A stretch of DNA of 64,000 nt. Origin: Mucilaginibacter_A sp041088075. GTDB lineage: Bacteria; Bacteroidota; Bacteroidia; Sphingobacteriales; Sphingobacteriaceae. The translations under genes were made by a program, and so were the position numbers. The DNA lies in contig NZ_JBGCVY010000042.1 of NCBI RefSeq assembly GCF_041088075.1, positions 1 through 64,000 of the forward strand, written 5' to 3'. Positions 37,054 through 45,992 of this stretch are shown here, one piece after another. Each line of letters opens with the position of its first letter. The first letter of the stretch is position 1. Below the pieces are notes generated by a model, which was not told the DNA's origin, made no database searches, and saw nothing but the letters and a program-made list of their open reading frames with translations.

Positions 37054-38649
37054 TTATTCCGTTAAAATTGTAAACTGAAAATCCAGCGGTTTAAAATGTT
37101 CAACCAACTGCTCAATAAATTCCGAACCTTGTTTCACATAAAACAAACCAAAGTTTTCATTGCGTTCCTGCAAACTTCCACCGGGAAACAATTCGTTTTT
37201 AACCTGATCAATTTGGTTTAAACGCGTTTCGTAATTGCGTTTTTCGGCTTTGATCAACTTTTTTTCGAGGTTAAAAACAGCATGTTCCAAACGTTTTTTT
37301 ATGGCTTCGGTGGAAGGGCCTAAAGTTGGGTCAATCTTGGAATTTTGTGTTTTCATGCGGTCGAAAACCTGGCCCAGTTCCTGCCATTCCTGTTTCAATT
37401 GTAACTGGTTTTGACTGTTAGCTTTGATCCAATTTGTTTTTAAACTGTTTGTATCTTGAAAGAAATCAGTCAAAGTTAAACCCATTTTTTCAGTTTTTTC
37501 GGCTGCTCTTTTGCTCACCATTAAACCGGAATTTCGCAAGATGAGAATTGGAAAATCTACACCGTAAAAATCAAAATTGGATTTCAGTTCCAACCAGTAA
37601 ACAATTTCTGCACCACCGCCAATGTAAGCGATGTTTGGCAAAATCACTTCCTGGTACAACGGCCGCATCACTACATTCGGACTAAACCTTTCCGGATAAT
37701 TTGCGATTTCTGCTTTCAGTTCTTCTTCGGAAAATTCAATTTCCGTATTTAAAACTTTGTATTGATTGTCTTCAAAAACGATCCGTTCGCGTACTTCTTT
37801 TACCAGGTAAAAAAAGTTAATTTCTCGCGGGTTCACCTGGACGTGAACGCCAAGTTCCTGTAGCTTTTTATTGGTTTCGGAGATGTTTTTAAAGCTGTTT
37901 TGGTTGATAATATCTTGTTCGATTATCGGCGCAAATTCTTTTTTCAAACTTGCATCGTCCGCATCAACAATTACTAAACCAAACTTGCTGAATAAAGCAT
38001 TTACCAAATAACGCGTTGCATCGGCCAGGTTTTCGTAGTTGGTGTAAGCTGTTTCTACGATTTTAGCCAGTTCATCGGCGTAACCTTCAATCCCCAAAAC
38101 GCCTTTGTATTGGTTCAAAGCCTGACGGATTCCTTTCGTCGAAACCCTTCCGGTTGCACCCGAAACATCTTCGTTCCAGGCAATTTTTTTACTGGCAATT
38201 TGCGTGTGGTTGATCTCCGCAAAATCGTGGTCTTCGGAAGCCATCCAATAAACCGGCACAAAATTTTTATCGGGAAATTCGGCTTTTAAATCTTTAGCGA
38301 GATTAATGGCCGTAACAATTTTGAAAATAAAGTAAAGCGGGCCGGTAAAAATATTCAATTGGTGGCCGGTGGTAACGGTAAACGTATTTTCCTGGTTCAG
38401 CAAATCCAGGTTCGTCCGCGTTAAATCGGATACTTCTTTTACCGGCAATTTTTCGTATTGTGAATTTAAAACTTCTGTTAAGATGCTTCTTTTACCGGTG
38501 TTTTTTTTGTGTTGAAGCAGTTGCCGGAAGCCCTCCAAATCTGGCCGGAAACTGTAAAAAGGCTGTAACGCAATATCGTTTTCTAAGTAGCTGACAACGG
38601 TTGGGGAGAAGCTGCCGGTTGCTTTGTACTCGATATAACTTGCCTTCAT
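37054..38649 (-). CDS. bshC: Bacillithiol biosynthesis cysteine-adding enzyme BshC
   Basis: 531 aa cytoplasmic enzyme adding cysteine to GlcN-malate, the last step of bacillithiol synthesis. The family is recognisable by TVTTGHQLNIFTGPLYFIFKI (about 95-115), FVPVYWMASEDHDFAEIN (about 130-147), LYQEVILPNIAYIGGGAEIVYWLELK (about 345-370) and the C-terminal GSLQERNENFGLFYV. It overlaps the upstream rimO gene by 4 bases (ATGA type), so the two are co-translated. Two members of the 12-mer family lie inside the gene: exact at 38483-38494, encoding GKRSIL, and a variant at 38430-38441. Confidence 0.94.
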   Translation of the reverse strand: MKASYIEYKATGSFSPTVVSYLENDIALQPFYSFRPDLEGFRQLLQHKKNTGKRSILTEVLNSQYEKLPVKEVSDLTRTNLDLLNQENTFTVTTGHQLNIFTGPLYFIFKIVTAINLAKDLKAEFPDKNFVPVYWMASEDHDFAEINHTQIASKKIAWNEDVSGATGRVSTKGIRQALNQYKGVLGIEGYADELAKIVETAYTNYENLADATRYLVNALFSKFGLVIVDADDASLKKEFAPIIEQDIINQNSFKNISETNKKLQELGVHVQVNPREINFFYLVKEVRERIVFEDNQYKVLNTEIEFSEEELKAEIANYPERFSPNVVMRPLYQEVILPNIAYIGGGAEIVYWLELKSNFDFYGVDFPILILRNSGLMVSKRAAEKTEKMGLTLTDFFQDTNSLKTNWIKANSQNQLQLKQEWQELGQVFDRMKTQNSKIDPTLGPSTEAIKKRLEHAVFNLEKKLIKAEKRNYETRLNQIDQVKNELFPGGSLQERNENFGLFYVKQGSEFIEQLVEHFKPLDFQFTILTE

Positions 38650-40013
38650 GAATGTACAGCTAACGCTTCGGCAAGGCTTGCGGTTTGTTTAGGCTGAACA
38701 ATTTTTCCATACAAATCGAAATCTTCGGCCGCATCTATTTTGACGTTTACAAAACTTCCTGGAACGGCATATTGTTCGCGCGCATCAACCAAAACTTCGT
38801 TGTCCACTTCCGGCGAATCAAATTCTGTCCGTCCCACTAAAAAATCGCCTTCAATTTTATCAATTAAAACTTTAAACGTTTCTCCTATTTTCTGGTAGTT
38901 TTTTTCGTGCGAAATTAATTGCTGCACTTCCATAATCGCTTCTGATCGTTCCTGTTTTACTGCTTCCAGAACATCATCCACTAAATCATAAGCATGTGTT
39001 TTTTCTTCGTGAGAATAAGTAAAACAGCCCAAACGGTCGAATTTCGTATCCATCACCCATTGCTGCATTTCTTCAAAATCCTGCTGCGTTTCGCCGGGAT
39101 AACCGGTAATTAAGGTAGTACGCAATGCAATTTCCGGAACTTTATCACGAATTTGATTGACCAGATCAATTGTTTTTTGCTTCGTGATACCGCGGCGCAT
39201 TGACCGAAGCATGTTATCAGAAATATGTTGCAAGGGCATATCCAGATACTTGCAAATGTTGCTGCGCTCGTTCATCACATCCAAAACTTCCATCGGGAAA
39301 CCGGAAGGATAAGCATACTGCAAACGGATCCACTCGATGCCTTCCACGTCAGAAATTCTTCTTAAAAGTTCGTCTAAATTACGCTTTCCATACAAATCCA
39401 AACCGTAATAAGTCAAGTCTTGCGCAATCATGATCAGTTCTTTCGTTCCACTGGCAGCCAGTTTTTTTGCTTGTAAAACAAGCTCGTCTATCGGCGTAGA
39501 AACGTGTTTGCCGCGCATCAACGGAATGGCACAAAAGGAGCAGGGACGGTTGCAGCCTTCGGCAATTTTGAAATACGCAAAGTGCGAAGGCGTGGTCAAT
39601 AAACGTTCGCCCAACAATTCATGCTTGTAATCTGCGCCAATGTTTTGCAGCAATTCGTGCAAATTATTGGTGCCAAAAAAAGCATCCACGTTGGTAATTT
39701 CAGCTTCCAGTTCGGGTTTGTAGCGTTCAGAAAGGCAACCGGTTACAATTACTTTTCCAACTTTGCCTTGTTCTTTCAGTTTGCTGTATTGCAGAATGGT
39801 ATCAATGGATTCCTGCTTGGCATTGTCAATAAAACCGCAAGTATTGATGACGACAATATCATTGCGGCCAACTTTTTCACTTTCGTGCACCACGTCAAAA
39901 GCATTTCCTTTAAGTTGACCCATCAATATTTCAGAGTCATATATATTTTTGGAACAACCTAACGTGATAACGTTTATGCGTGGTTTAGTTGATTTTATTT
40001 GTTTGGATTTCAC
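38646..40013 (-). CDS. rimO: Ribosomal protein S12 methylthiotransferase RimO
   Basis: 455 aa radical-SAM enzyme that adds a methylthio group to the conserved aspartate of ribosomal protein S12. The N-terminal methylthiotransferase domain starts with TLGCSKNIYDSE (first cluster Cys), then INTCGFID and VTGCLSERY. The radical SAM motif is GCNRPCSFCAIP, and a TRAM-like domain closes the protein (about 385-445). The SKN-YDSE sequence distinguishes RimO from MiaB. Confidence 0.95.
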   Translation of the reverse strand: MKSKQIKSTKPRINVITLGCSKNIYDSEILMGQLKGNAFDVVHESEKVGRNDIVVINTCGFIDNAKQESIDTILQYSKLKEQGKVGKVIVTGCLSERYKPELEAEITNVDAFFGTNNLHELLQNIGADYKHELLGERLLTTPSHFAYFKIAEGCNRPCSFCAIPLMRGKHVSTPIDELVLQAKKLAASGTKELIMIAQDLTYYGLDLYGKRNLDELLRRISDVEGIEWIRLQYAYPSGFPMEVLDVMNERSNICKYLDMPLQHISDNMLRSMRRGITKQKTIDLVNQIRDKVPEIALRTTLITGYPGETQQDFEEMQQWVMDTKFDRLGCFTYSHEEKTHAYDLVDDVLEAVKQERSEAIMEVQQLISHEKNYQKIGETFKVLIDKIEGDFLVGRTEFDSPEVDNEVLVDAREQYAVPGSFVNVKIDAAEDFDLYGKIVQPKQTASLAEALAVHS

Positions 40014-40089
40014 TGATTTTAATATGATTTCACCGATTTTTATAGATGATTACACTGATTGTAATATGATTTCATCGATTTAGCTCGTT
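40014..40089. repeat. Imperfect repeats flanking the GxxExxY gene (left)
   Basis: Several copies of a TGATTTCA(C/T)(C/T)GATTT-like unit. Related sequence (AATGAAATCATCAATAAAAA, AATCTGTGAAATC) lies on the other side of the gene at 40455-40530. Confidence 0.5.
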
Positions 40090-40455
40090 TTACACCGACA
40101 ATCTTTTAATCTCACAACTCGGATTCCCAAAGTTAATTAACAAGCCGGTTTTAATTTTACTCGCTTTTAAATATGACAGTAATTGAGCATGAAAGAGTTT
40201 TGGTAGGAAGCCTGTTACTGATTTCAATTCTACGATAACCTTATTTTCTATGAATAAATCACATCTAAATTTCCCGACTAATTGTTCTTGAAAATAAACG
40301 TTGAATTCTTTTTCTGCTTCAAAGTTTAAACCTTCAATTTTTAGTTGAACTTGTAATGATTTAGCATAAATTTTCTCCAAAAAACCCGGACCTAATGCAC
40401 GATGTACTTCAAAACAGCAACCAATTATTTTTCCTGTGAGTACATCATTTTCCAT
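40090..40455 (-). CDS. GxxExxY protein (PDDEXK_3 family)
   Basis: 121 aa. It has the diagnostic GPGFLEKIYAKSL block (Gly-x-x-Glu-x-x-Tyr) near residues 22-34, then VGKFRCDLFIENKVIVELKSV, a D-(x)n-ExK nuclease-like core, and LLSYLKASKIKTGLLINFG. Such proteins are widespread and repeated in Bacteroidota, often flanked by short direct repeats, and their function is not established; a mobile or selfish nuclease is one idea. It is inserted between rimO and ftsY with repeat sequence on both sides. Confidence 0.88.
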   Translation of the reverse strand: MENDVLTGKIIGCCFEVHRALGPGFLEKIYAKSLQVQLKIEGLNFEAEKEFNVYFQEQLVGKFRCDLFIENKVIVELKSVTGFLPKLFHAQLLSYLKASKIKTGLLINFGNPSCEIKRLSV

Positions 40456-40529
40456 TTTTATTTAGCAAGTAAAAATTAATGAAATCATCAATAAAAATCT
40501 GTGTAATCTTTTAAGAATCTGTGAAATCC

Positions 40530-41498
40530 TTAACTATTCTTAAACAAACTATCCACAAAAGCTTTCCGATCAAACAATTGCAACTGATCTTGTGCTTCAC
40601 CAACCCCAATATATTTGACCGGGATTTTAAACTGGTCTGAAATCCCGATGACCACGCCGCCTTTTGCCGTGCCGTCTAATTTGGTTAAAGCCAATGCGTT
40701 TACATCAGTTGCCTGCGTAAATTGTTTGCATTGTTCGATGGCATTTTGTCCGGTCGAAGCATCCAAAACCAACAAAATCTCATGCGGTGCATTTGGGATA
40801 ACTTTTTGCATCACGTTTTTGATTTTGGTCAGCTCGTTCATCAAACCAACTTTGTTATGCAAACGGCCTGCGGTATCAATAATCACCACATCATCACCAT
40901 TGGAAACGGCAGATTTTACGGTATCATAAGCCACCGAAGCCGGATCAGAACCCATCGCCTGCGCCACTACCCGCACGCCAACCCGTTCTCCCCACAACTG
41001 GATCTGGGAAACAGCCGCCGCCCGAAAAGTATCTGCCGCACCAATCACCACTTTATTTCCGGCTAATTTTAACTTATAAGCCAGCTTGCCAATCGTAGTG
41101 GTTTTGCCCACGCCATTTACGCCAACCACCATAATCACATAAGGTTTGTGGTTGCCGTATTCAAAATTTCGGAAATCGTTGCTGTTGTTTTCGGCTAATA
41201 ATTGCTGGATTTCCTCTTTTAAAATTCCGTTGAGTTCTGCTGTGCCTAAGTATTTATCTCGTGCCACACGCTCTTCAATCCGCTTGATGATTTTTAACGT
41301 GGTTGCAACGCCAACATCAGAAGTAACCAAGATCTCTTCCAAGTTATCCAAAACTTCTTCGTCAACGGTTGATTTTCCGGCAACAGCTTTGGTAATTTTA
41401 GAAAGAAAATTGTCTTTGGTTTTCTCCAGGCCTTTGTCCAGGTCCTGCTGTTCTACAACGGCGTTTTCTTTCTTTTTAAAAAAATCAAATAGTCCCAT
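40530..41498 (-). CDS. ftsY: Signal recognition particle receptor FtsY
   Basis: 322 aa GTPase docking SRP-ribosome complexes at the inner membrane. The NG domain is complete: helical N domain, then G1 VGVNGVGKTTTIGKLA, DTFRAAAVSQIQLWGER, G3 DTAGRLHN, G4 TKLDGTAKGG and closing GVGEAQDQLQLFDRKAFVDSLF. The N-terminal acidic extension is short, as in many Bacteroidota. Confidence 0.97.
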   Translation of the reverse strand: MGLFDFFKKKENAVVEQQDLDKGLEKTKDNFLSKITKAVAGKSTVDEEVLDNLEEILVTSDVGVATTLKIIKRIEERVARDKYLGTAELNGILKEEIQQLLAENNSNDFRNFEYGNHKPYVIMVVGVNGVGKTTTIGKLAYKLKLAGNKVVIGAADTFRAAAVSQIQLWGERVGVRVVAQAMGSDPASVAYDTVKSAVSNGDDVVIIDTAGRLHNKVGLMNELTKIKNVMQKVIPNAPHEILLVLDASTGQNAIEQCKQFTQATDVNALALTKLDGTAKGGVVIGISDQFKIPVKYIGVGEAQDQLQLFDRKAFVDSLFKNS

Positions 41499-41518
41499 AG
41501 GCTTAATCCGAAAAAGCG

Positions 41519-41530
41519 ATGCTTCTTTTA
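41519..41530 (+). repeat. Single 12-mer upstream of ftsY
   Basis: ATGCTTCTTTTA followed by CAGCATAAAATTAGG. In the ftsY direction it reads TAAAAGAAGCAT, ending 21 bases before the start codon. Confidence 0.85.
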
Positions 41531-41554
41531 CAGCATAAAATTAGGTATTCATAA

Positions 41555-41591
41555 CAAAAAAAGCCCCTCCGGTAAATTCGGAACGGCTTTC
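41555..41591 (-). terminator. Terminator of the rpmB-rpmG-DUF4295 operon
   Basis: On the minus strand AAAGCCGTTCCG and CGGAGGGGCTTT form an imperfect GC-rich hairpin followed by a T run, 22 bases after the DUF4295 stop. Confidence 0.75.
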
Positions 41592-41612
41592 TTATCCTGA
41601 TATAAGAACTGG

Positions 41613-41783
41613 TTATTGGTTTGCAGCTTTTGCTACAGCAATTGCATCTTTAACGTGGTCGTTATGTGCAATAATTTCTTTAAAAGAATAAGCACCGGTT
41701 TTCGGCGATTTCACCATTGTAATCACTTTGGAATATTCTTTGCCTTTTCCGGTTTTCAGGGTTGCAACTACTTTCTTTGCCAT
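41613..41783 (-). CDS. DUF4295 family protein (ribosome-cluster small protein)
   Basis: 56 aa, beginning MAKKVVATLK and ending AVAKAANQ, very basic. Short proteins of this family follow rpmB and rpmG in Bacteroidota with conserved gene order, suggesting a ribosome-associated or translational role, though the role has not been defined as far as I know. The terminator just downstream marks the operon end. Confidence 0.85.
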   Translation of the reverse strand: MAKKVVATLKTGKGKEYSKVITMVKSPKTGAYSFKEIIAHNDHVKDAIAVAKAANQ

Positions 41784-41873
41784 GAGTTTTTTTTAAGTTA
41801 ATGGATCATGGTTAATAGTTCATTGATGAAGCCACGTGCAGCTACCATCAACTATCAACTATCAACTATGTGC

Positions 41874-42056
41874 CTATTTAATTTCTTTATGTACCGTTAC
41901 TTTTCTCAAAACCGGGTTAAATTTCTTCAGTTCCAGTCTTTCTGTTGTATTTCTTTTGTTCTTGGTGGTGATGTAACGGGACATGCCCGGCATTCCGCTG
42001 GTTTTATGCTCTGTACATTCTAAAATCACCTGAACTCGATTGCCTTTTTTTGCCAT
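41874..42056 (-). CDS. rpmG: 50S ribosomal protein L33
   Basis: 60 aa protein of the large ribosomal subunit. MAKKGNRVQVILECTEHK, then YITTKNKRNTTERLELKKFNP and the usual basic tail. The zinc-binding cysteines of the C+ form are absent apart from one, so this is the C-minus type. It lies between rpmB and the DUF4295 gene, all on the minus strand. Confidence 0.96.
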   Translation of the reverse strand: MAKKGNRVQVILECTEHKTSGMPGMSRYITTKNKRNTTERLELKKFNPVLRKVTVHKEIK

Positions 42057-42142
42057 TGTATTTTAAGTTGATGGTTGATTGTTAATAGTTAATGGTTGAA
42101 ACTGCAATGAACAGACAACTGTAACCAGCAACAAACAATTAT

Positions 42143-42376
42143 TTAAATGTACCCTTTTTTTACAAATTTATTGATACAGGCGGAAATGCCGTTTTTGTTA
42201 ATGGTTTTGATAGCCGAAGTGGAAACTTTTAGCGTAATCCATTTATCTTCTTCCGGGATGAAGAACTTTTTCAGTTTCAGGTTTGGGTGAAACTTGCGTT
42301 TGGTTTTAGCATTTGAGTTGGAAACGCTGAAGCCATTCATAGAAGTTTTACCGGTTAAATCGCAAATTCTAGACAT
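42143..42376 (-). CDS. rpmB: 50S ribosomal protein L28
   Basis: 77 aa. MSRICDLTGKTSMNGFSVSNSN and TKRKFHPNLK are classical for L28. The frame is open 45 bases further upstream, but the start at 42376 gives the family's N-terminus exactly. It is the first gene of a three-gene ribosomal operon with rpmG and the DUF4295 protein. Confidence 0.96.
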   Translation of the reverse strand: MSRICDLTGKTSMNGFSVSNSNAKTKRKFHPNLKLKKFFIPEEDKWITLKVSTSAIKTINKNGISACINKFVKKGYI

Positions 42377-42418
42377 GATGAAATGTTTTGTTATTTCTTC
42401 TCCTTCAAAAAGAGTTTG

Positions 42419-42446
42419 CAAATATCAGCATTCCGCTTAAAAAAAG
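42419..42446 (-). promoter_or_regulatory. Probable promoter of rpmB
   Basis: On the minus strand a TTG lies 20 bases before GATATTTG (42426-42419), close to the TTTG-N19-TAnnTTTG consensus with one mismatch in the -7 box. Confidence 0.5.
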
Positions 42447-42488
42447 CAACACTATTTTTAATTTTAGTTTTCACCAATTTTTAGGTGG

Positions 42489-42500
42489 TAAAAGAAGCAT
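42489..42500 (+). repeat. Single 12-mer TAAAAGAAGCAT
   Basis: Preceded by CACCAATTTTTAGGTGG, the full extended form. It is 103 bases upstream of the acetate-permease gene. Confidence 0.87.
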
Positions 42501-42603
42501 CGGGGTTTTTTGCCGCAATCTTTCAAATTAACTTCATCTGCCCAAAAACAAAGCTAAAATTTGTATTATTGTTCAACCAAAATCAACCTAAAACATTCTG
42601 ATA

Positions 42604-43200
42604 ATGAAAGAAATTAACGAACTCGTGCTTCGGGATTCTTCTGCCAATCCCGGCCCGCTTGGTTTATTTGCCTTTGGCACCACCACCGTTTTGCTCAACC
42701 TGCACAACGCCGGTTTTTTCGAACTTAACTCGATGATTTTGGCCATGGGGATTTTCTATGGCGGAACTGCGCAGGTAATTGCCGGGATTTTAGAATCAAA
42801 AAAGAACAATACTTTCGGCATGACGGCCTTTATTTCTTACGGTTTTTTCTGGCTCACGCTGGTCGGCCTGATCGTGATGCCGAAATTTGGCTGGGTTGCC
42901 GCCACTTCAAAACCTGCAATGGCAGCCTATTTAACCGTTTGGGGGATTTTTACCGCTTTGTTGTTTATCGGCACATTGCGCCTTAACCGGGCTTTGCAAT
43001 TCGTTTTTGCCACGTTAACCATCTTGTTTTTTTTGCTGGCCGCAGGCGATGCAACCGGCAACGAAACCATCACCCATATTGCCGGTTACGAAGGTTTAAT
43101 TTGCGGCGCTTCAGCGATTTACACGGGCACTGCGGTTTTGTTGAACGATGTTTACGGCCGTAATTTTTGGCCGGTTGGAACGGTAACCAATAATTATTGA
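42604..43200 (+). CDS. GPR1/FUN34/YaaH-family (SatP-type) acetate transporter
   Basis: 198 aa inner-membrane protein with six hydrophobic segments. The family signature NPGPLGLFAFGTTTVLLNLHNAG is at residues 16-38, followed by AMGIFYGGTAQVIAGILESKKNNTFGMTAFISYGFFWL. It most likely takes up acetate or succinate, which fits the acetyl-CoA synthetase encoded next on the same strand, with only an inverted 12-mer pair between them. Confidence 0.92.
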   Translation: MKEINELVLRDSSANPGPLGLFAFGTTTVLLNLHNAGFFELNSMILAMGIFYGGTAQVIAGILESKKNNTFGMTAFISYGFFWLTLVGLIVMPKFGWVAATSKPAMAAYLTVWGIFTALLFIGTLRLNRALQFVFATLTILFFLLAAGDATGNETITHIAGYEGLICGASAIYTGTAVLLNDVYGRNFWPVGTVTNNY

Positions 43201-43241
43201 GCGGTTAAGGGCCGGTTTAAAATTTGTTCCGCATATTCCCG

Positions 43242-43285
43242 ATGCTTCTTTTATCGGCATAAATTTAGTGTGCTAAAAGAAGCAT
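43242..43285. repeat. 44-bp inverted 12-mer pair
   Basis: ATGCTTCTTTTA at 43242-43253 and TAAAAGAAGCAT at 43274-43285 around TCGGCATAAATTTAGTGTGC. Nearly identical to 28543-28586. Confidence 0.88.
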
Positions 43286-43380
43286 TGCGGATTTTTATGG
43301 CAGAATTTAAACAGCTTCAATCCTTCTCACAACAAAATTTTTAGATTTACACGCAACAAGAGCTAAACAATTTCTACCAA

Positions 43381-45294
43381 ATGAACCTGCAAGTAAAATC
43401 CTTTGAAGAATACCAAGACGTTTATCAATACAGCATCAACGAACCGGAAAAGTTTTGGGCCGAAATTGCCGAGAATTTTTTATGGCGCAAAAAATGGGAC
43501 ACTGTTTTGGATTGGAATTTTACCGAACCTAAAATCAAATGGTTTGCCGGCGCGAAGTTGAACATCACCGAAAACTGTATTGACCGACATTTGGAAACTT
43601 TGGGCGACCAACCGGCCATCATTTGGGAACCAAACGATCCGGAAGAAGACCACCGCATTTTGACGTATAAACAGTTGCACCAAAAGGTTTGTCAGTTTTC
43701 GCACGTCCTTCAAAATAATGGCGTTAAAAAAGGCGACCGCATTTGTATCTACATGCCGATGGTGCCAGAACTGGCCATTGCGGTTTTGGCTTGTGCGCGT
43801 GTTGGCGCTATTCATTCGGTTGTTTTTGGCGGATTTTCGGCACAATCCATCGCCGACAGGATTATTGATGCCGAATGCAATTTGGTGATTACGGCGGATG
43901 GCGGTTTTCGGGGCAACAAAGAAACACCGCTAAAAACAGTAATTGACGATGCGCTGGTGCAATGCCGTTCGGTAAAAAAAGTAATTGTTTTAACCCGAAG
44001 CCGTACGCCGGTTTCGATGATCAAAGGCCGCGATGTTTGGTGGGAAGATGAAATCCGGAAAGTAGAAACCAGCGGGCAAACGGATTTTCCGGCCGTAGAA
44101 ATGGATGCAGAAGATATGCTTTTCATCCTGTACACTTCCGGCTCAACCGGAAAACCCAAAGGCGTGGTGCATACTTGCGGCGGCTATATGGTTTATACCG
44201 GTTATACTTTTGCCAACGTTTTTCAGTACCAGCCTGGCGAAGTTCATTTTTGTACGGCCGATATTGGCTGGATCACCGGCCATTCGTACATTGTTTACGG
44301 CCCGCTTTCGCAAGGCGCAACCGCCTTGATGTTTGAAGGAATCCCGACCTGGCCAGATGCCGGCCGCTTTTGGGATATTGTTCAAAAGTTTAAAGTCAAC
44401 ATTTTATACACTGCGCCAACGGCCATCCGCTCGTTGATGAGTTTTGGTGAAGAGCCGTTAAAAGGCAAAGATTTAAGTTCGCTCACTAAATTAGGTTCGG
44501 TAGGAGAGCCGATTAACGAAGAAGCCTGGCATTGGTTTAATGATAAAATCGGACAAAACCGCTGCCCGATTGCCGATACTTGGTGGCAAACCGAAACCGG
44601 CGGCCTGATGATTTCGCCGATTACCGGCGTTACGCCTACCAAACCCGGTTACGCTACGTTGCCATTGCCGGGCGTGCAGCCGGTTTTGGTGGATGAAAAC
44701 GGACAGGAAATTGAAGGCAACGGTGTCAGCGGAAATTTGTGCATTAAATTTCCGTGGCCGGGAATGTTGCGTACCACTTATGGCGACCATGAGCGCTGCC
44801 GAACCACATATTTTGCCACTTACCCAAACCGTTATTTTACAGGCGATGGTTGCCTGCGCGATGAAGACGGCTACTACAAAATCACTGGCCGTGTGGACGA
44901 TGTGCTGAACGTTTCCGGCCATCGTATTGGTACTGCTGAAGTGGAAAACGCCATCAACATGCACACCGATGTGGTAGAATCAGCCGTGGTTGGTTACCCG
45001 CACGATATTAAAGGACAAGGCGTTTACGCTTTTGTCGTTTGCCCAACCATGCACGGCGATGAAAACCTCACCCGAAAAGATATCACGATGACGGTTTCGC
45101 GCATCATCGGTGCCATTGCCAAGCCCGATAAAATCCAGTTTGTAAGCGGTTTGCCCAAAACGCGTTCCGGTAAAATTATGCGCCGGATTTTAAGAAAAAT
45201 TGCAGAAGGCGATACGGGGAATTTGGGCGATACCAGTACTTTGCTGGATCCAGCCGCGGTGGAAGAGATTAAGGCCGGTGCGTTGAACAAATAA
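43381..45294 (+). CDS. acs: Acetyl-CoA synthetase
   Basis: 637 aa enzyme activating acetate to acetyl-CoA via acetyl-AMP. Key blocks: the ACAS N-terminal domain (WAEIAENFLWRKKWDTVLDWNF), GAIHSVVFGGFSAQSI, the P-loop-like YTSGSTGKPKGVVHT, CTADIGWITGHSY, DTWWQTETGG, YFTGDGCLRDEDGYYKITGR-DD and the C-terminal KTRSGKIMRRILRKI, whose lysine is the residue regulated by acetylation in the family. Placement after the acetate permease indicates an acetate-scavenging pair. Confidence 0.96.
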   Translation: MNLQVKSFEEYQDVYQYSINEPEKFWAEIAENFLWRKKWDTVLDWNFTEPKIKWFAGAKLNITENCIDRHLETLGDQPAIIWEPNDPEEDHRILTYKQLHQKVCQFSHVLQNNGVKKGDRICIYMPMVPELAIAVLACARVGAIHSVVFGGFSAQSIADRIIDAECNLVITADGGFRGNKETPLKTVIDDALVQCRSVKKVIVLTRSRTPVSMIKGRDVWWEDEIRKVETSGQTDFPAVEMDAEDMLFILYTSGSTGKPKGVVHTCGGYMVYTGYTFANVFQYQPGEVHFCTADIGWITGHSYIVYGPLSQGATALMFEGIPTWPDAGRFWDIVQKFKVNILYTAPTAIRSLMSFGEEPLKGKDLSSLTKLGSVGEPINEEAWHWFNDKIGQNRCPIADTWWQTETGGLMISPITGVTPTKPGYATLPLPGVQPVLVDENGQEIEGNGVSGNLCIKFPWPGMLRTTYGDHERCRTTYFATYPNRYFTGDGCLRDEDGYYKITGRVDDVLNVSGHRIGTAEVENAINMHTDVVESAVVGYPHDIKGQGVYAFVVCPTMHGDENLTRKDITMTVSRIIGAIAKPDKIQFVSGLPKTRSGKIMRRILRKIAEGDTGNLGDTSTLLDPAAVEEIKAGALNK

Positions 45295-45354
45295 TATTGA
45301 GCCAGGATAAATAAACAAAAAGCTGGTATAAATGCTGTTCTTCAAAAATTTACA

Positions 45355-45435
45355 ATGCTTCTTTTATCCCTGTAAATTCTGTTTCGGTACAAAAAGAACA
45401 ACGGGCCAATGATTTTGATGTGGTAAAAGAAGCAT
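45355..45435. repeat. Inverted 12-mer pair between genes
   Basis: ATGCTTCTTTTA at 45355-45366 and TAAAAGAAGCAT at 45424-45435; 81 bp. The right copy is 87 bases before the next start. Confidence 0.85.
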
Positions 45436-45521
45436 GGAAAATATTCTGAACAAATTTTAAACCTGCCCAAAACCAAATGAAGCTGCTTATCGTAAAGAGC
45501 CTGGTAAAATACTTGGTTTAA

Positions 45522-45788
45522 ATGGAGATTGATTATATTATTTTAGACAGTAATTCTGCAAGTGAATTAGAACTGTTATTGGGCGAAAAAGCTTTGGATG
45601 GTTATAAAGCCGTTTCTTTAAATTCATGTTTTGATCCTCACAAAGGAATAACCTACACGGCTTTAATGGTAAATTACGGTTTGAACGGCCAGTTGGAAGA
45701 TACAATGGCCCATATTTTAGAAAAGTTAGATACTATCAGTATGTCTTTATTATTGATCGAAACCAATACCGGTGATAACTTGGGTTGA
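45522..45788 (+). CDS. Hypothetical protein, DUF1737/DUF4177-like size and pattern
   Basis: 88 aa. It begins MEIDYIILDSNSASELELLLGEKALDGYKAVSLNS, resembling small 'ELE..v...l..GY..v' domains in which a beta strand, a helix and a G-Y/W-x-x-V strand alternate; the C-terminal half is helical. No catalytic residues stand out. A 15-codon open frame (45477-45521) ends exactly at the ATG and could be a leader peptide, or coincidence. Function unknown. Confidence 0.65.
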   Translation: MEIDYIILDSNSASELELLLGEKALDGYKAVSLNSCFDPHKGITYTALMVNYGLNGQLEDTMAHILEKLDTISMSLLLIETNTGDNLG

Positions 45789-45946
45789 GCATAATAGTAA
45801 GGGGTTTTATGCTGATTGTAAGATCATTAACCATAAAATGATCAAGGAAAATTTTTAAAATAGGGGAAATTTAAGAAATTATTTAGGCTTTAAATTTTCT
45901 TAAAACTGATCCTGATTTTCCTTCAAACAAAAAAACTAAAATATAT

Positions 45947-45977
45947 TTTGCAGAAATAAATTGCACTCCTATATTTG
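45947..45977 (+). promoter_or_regulatory. Bacteroidota-type promoter of the tRNA-like array
   Basis: TTTG at 45947-45950, exactly 19 bases, then TATATTTG at 45970-45977: a perfect TTTG-N19-TAnnTTTG match. It ends 15 bases before the first tRNA-like repeat. Confidence 0.9.
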
Positions 45978-45992
45978 CAGTCCCAAACGCAA

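Noticed and set aside
45477..45521. 15-codon leader peptide abutting the 88-aa hypothetical gene
   Set aside because: The exact stop/start contact is suggestive, but there is no codon bias or hairpin to support attenuation; noted only in the gene entry.
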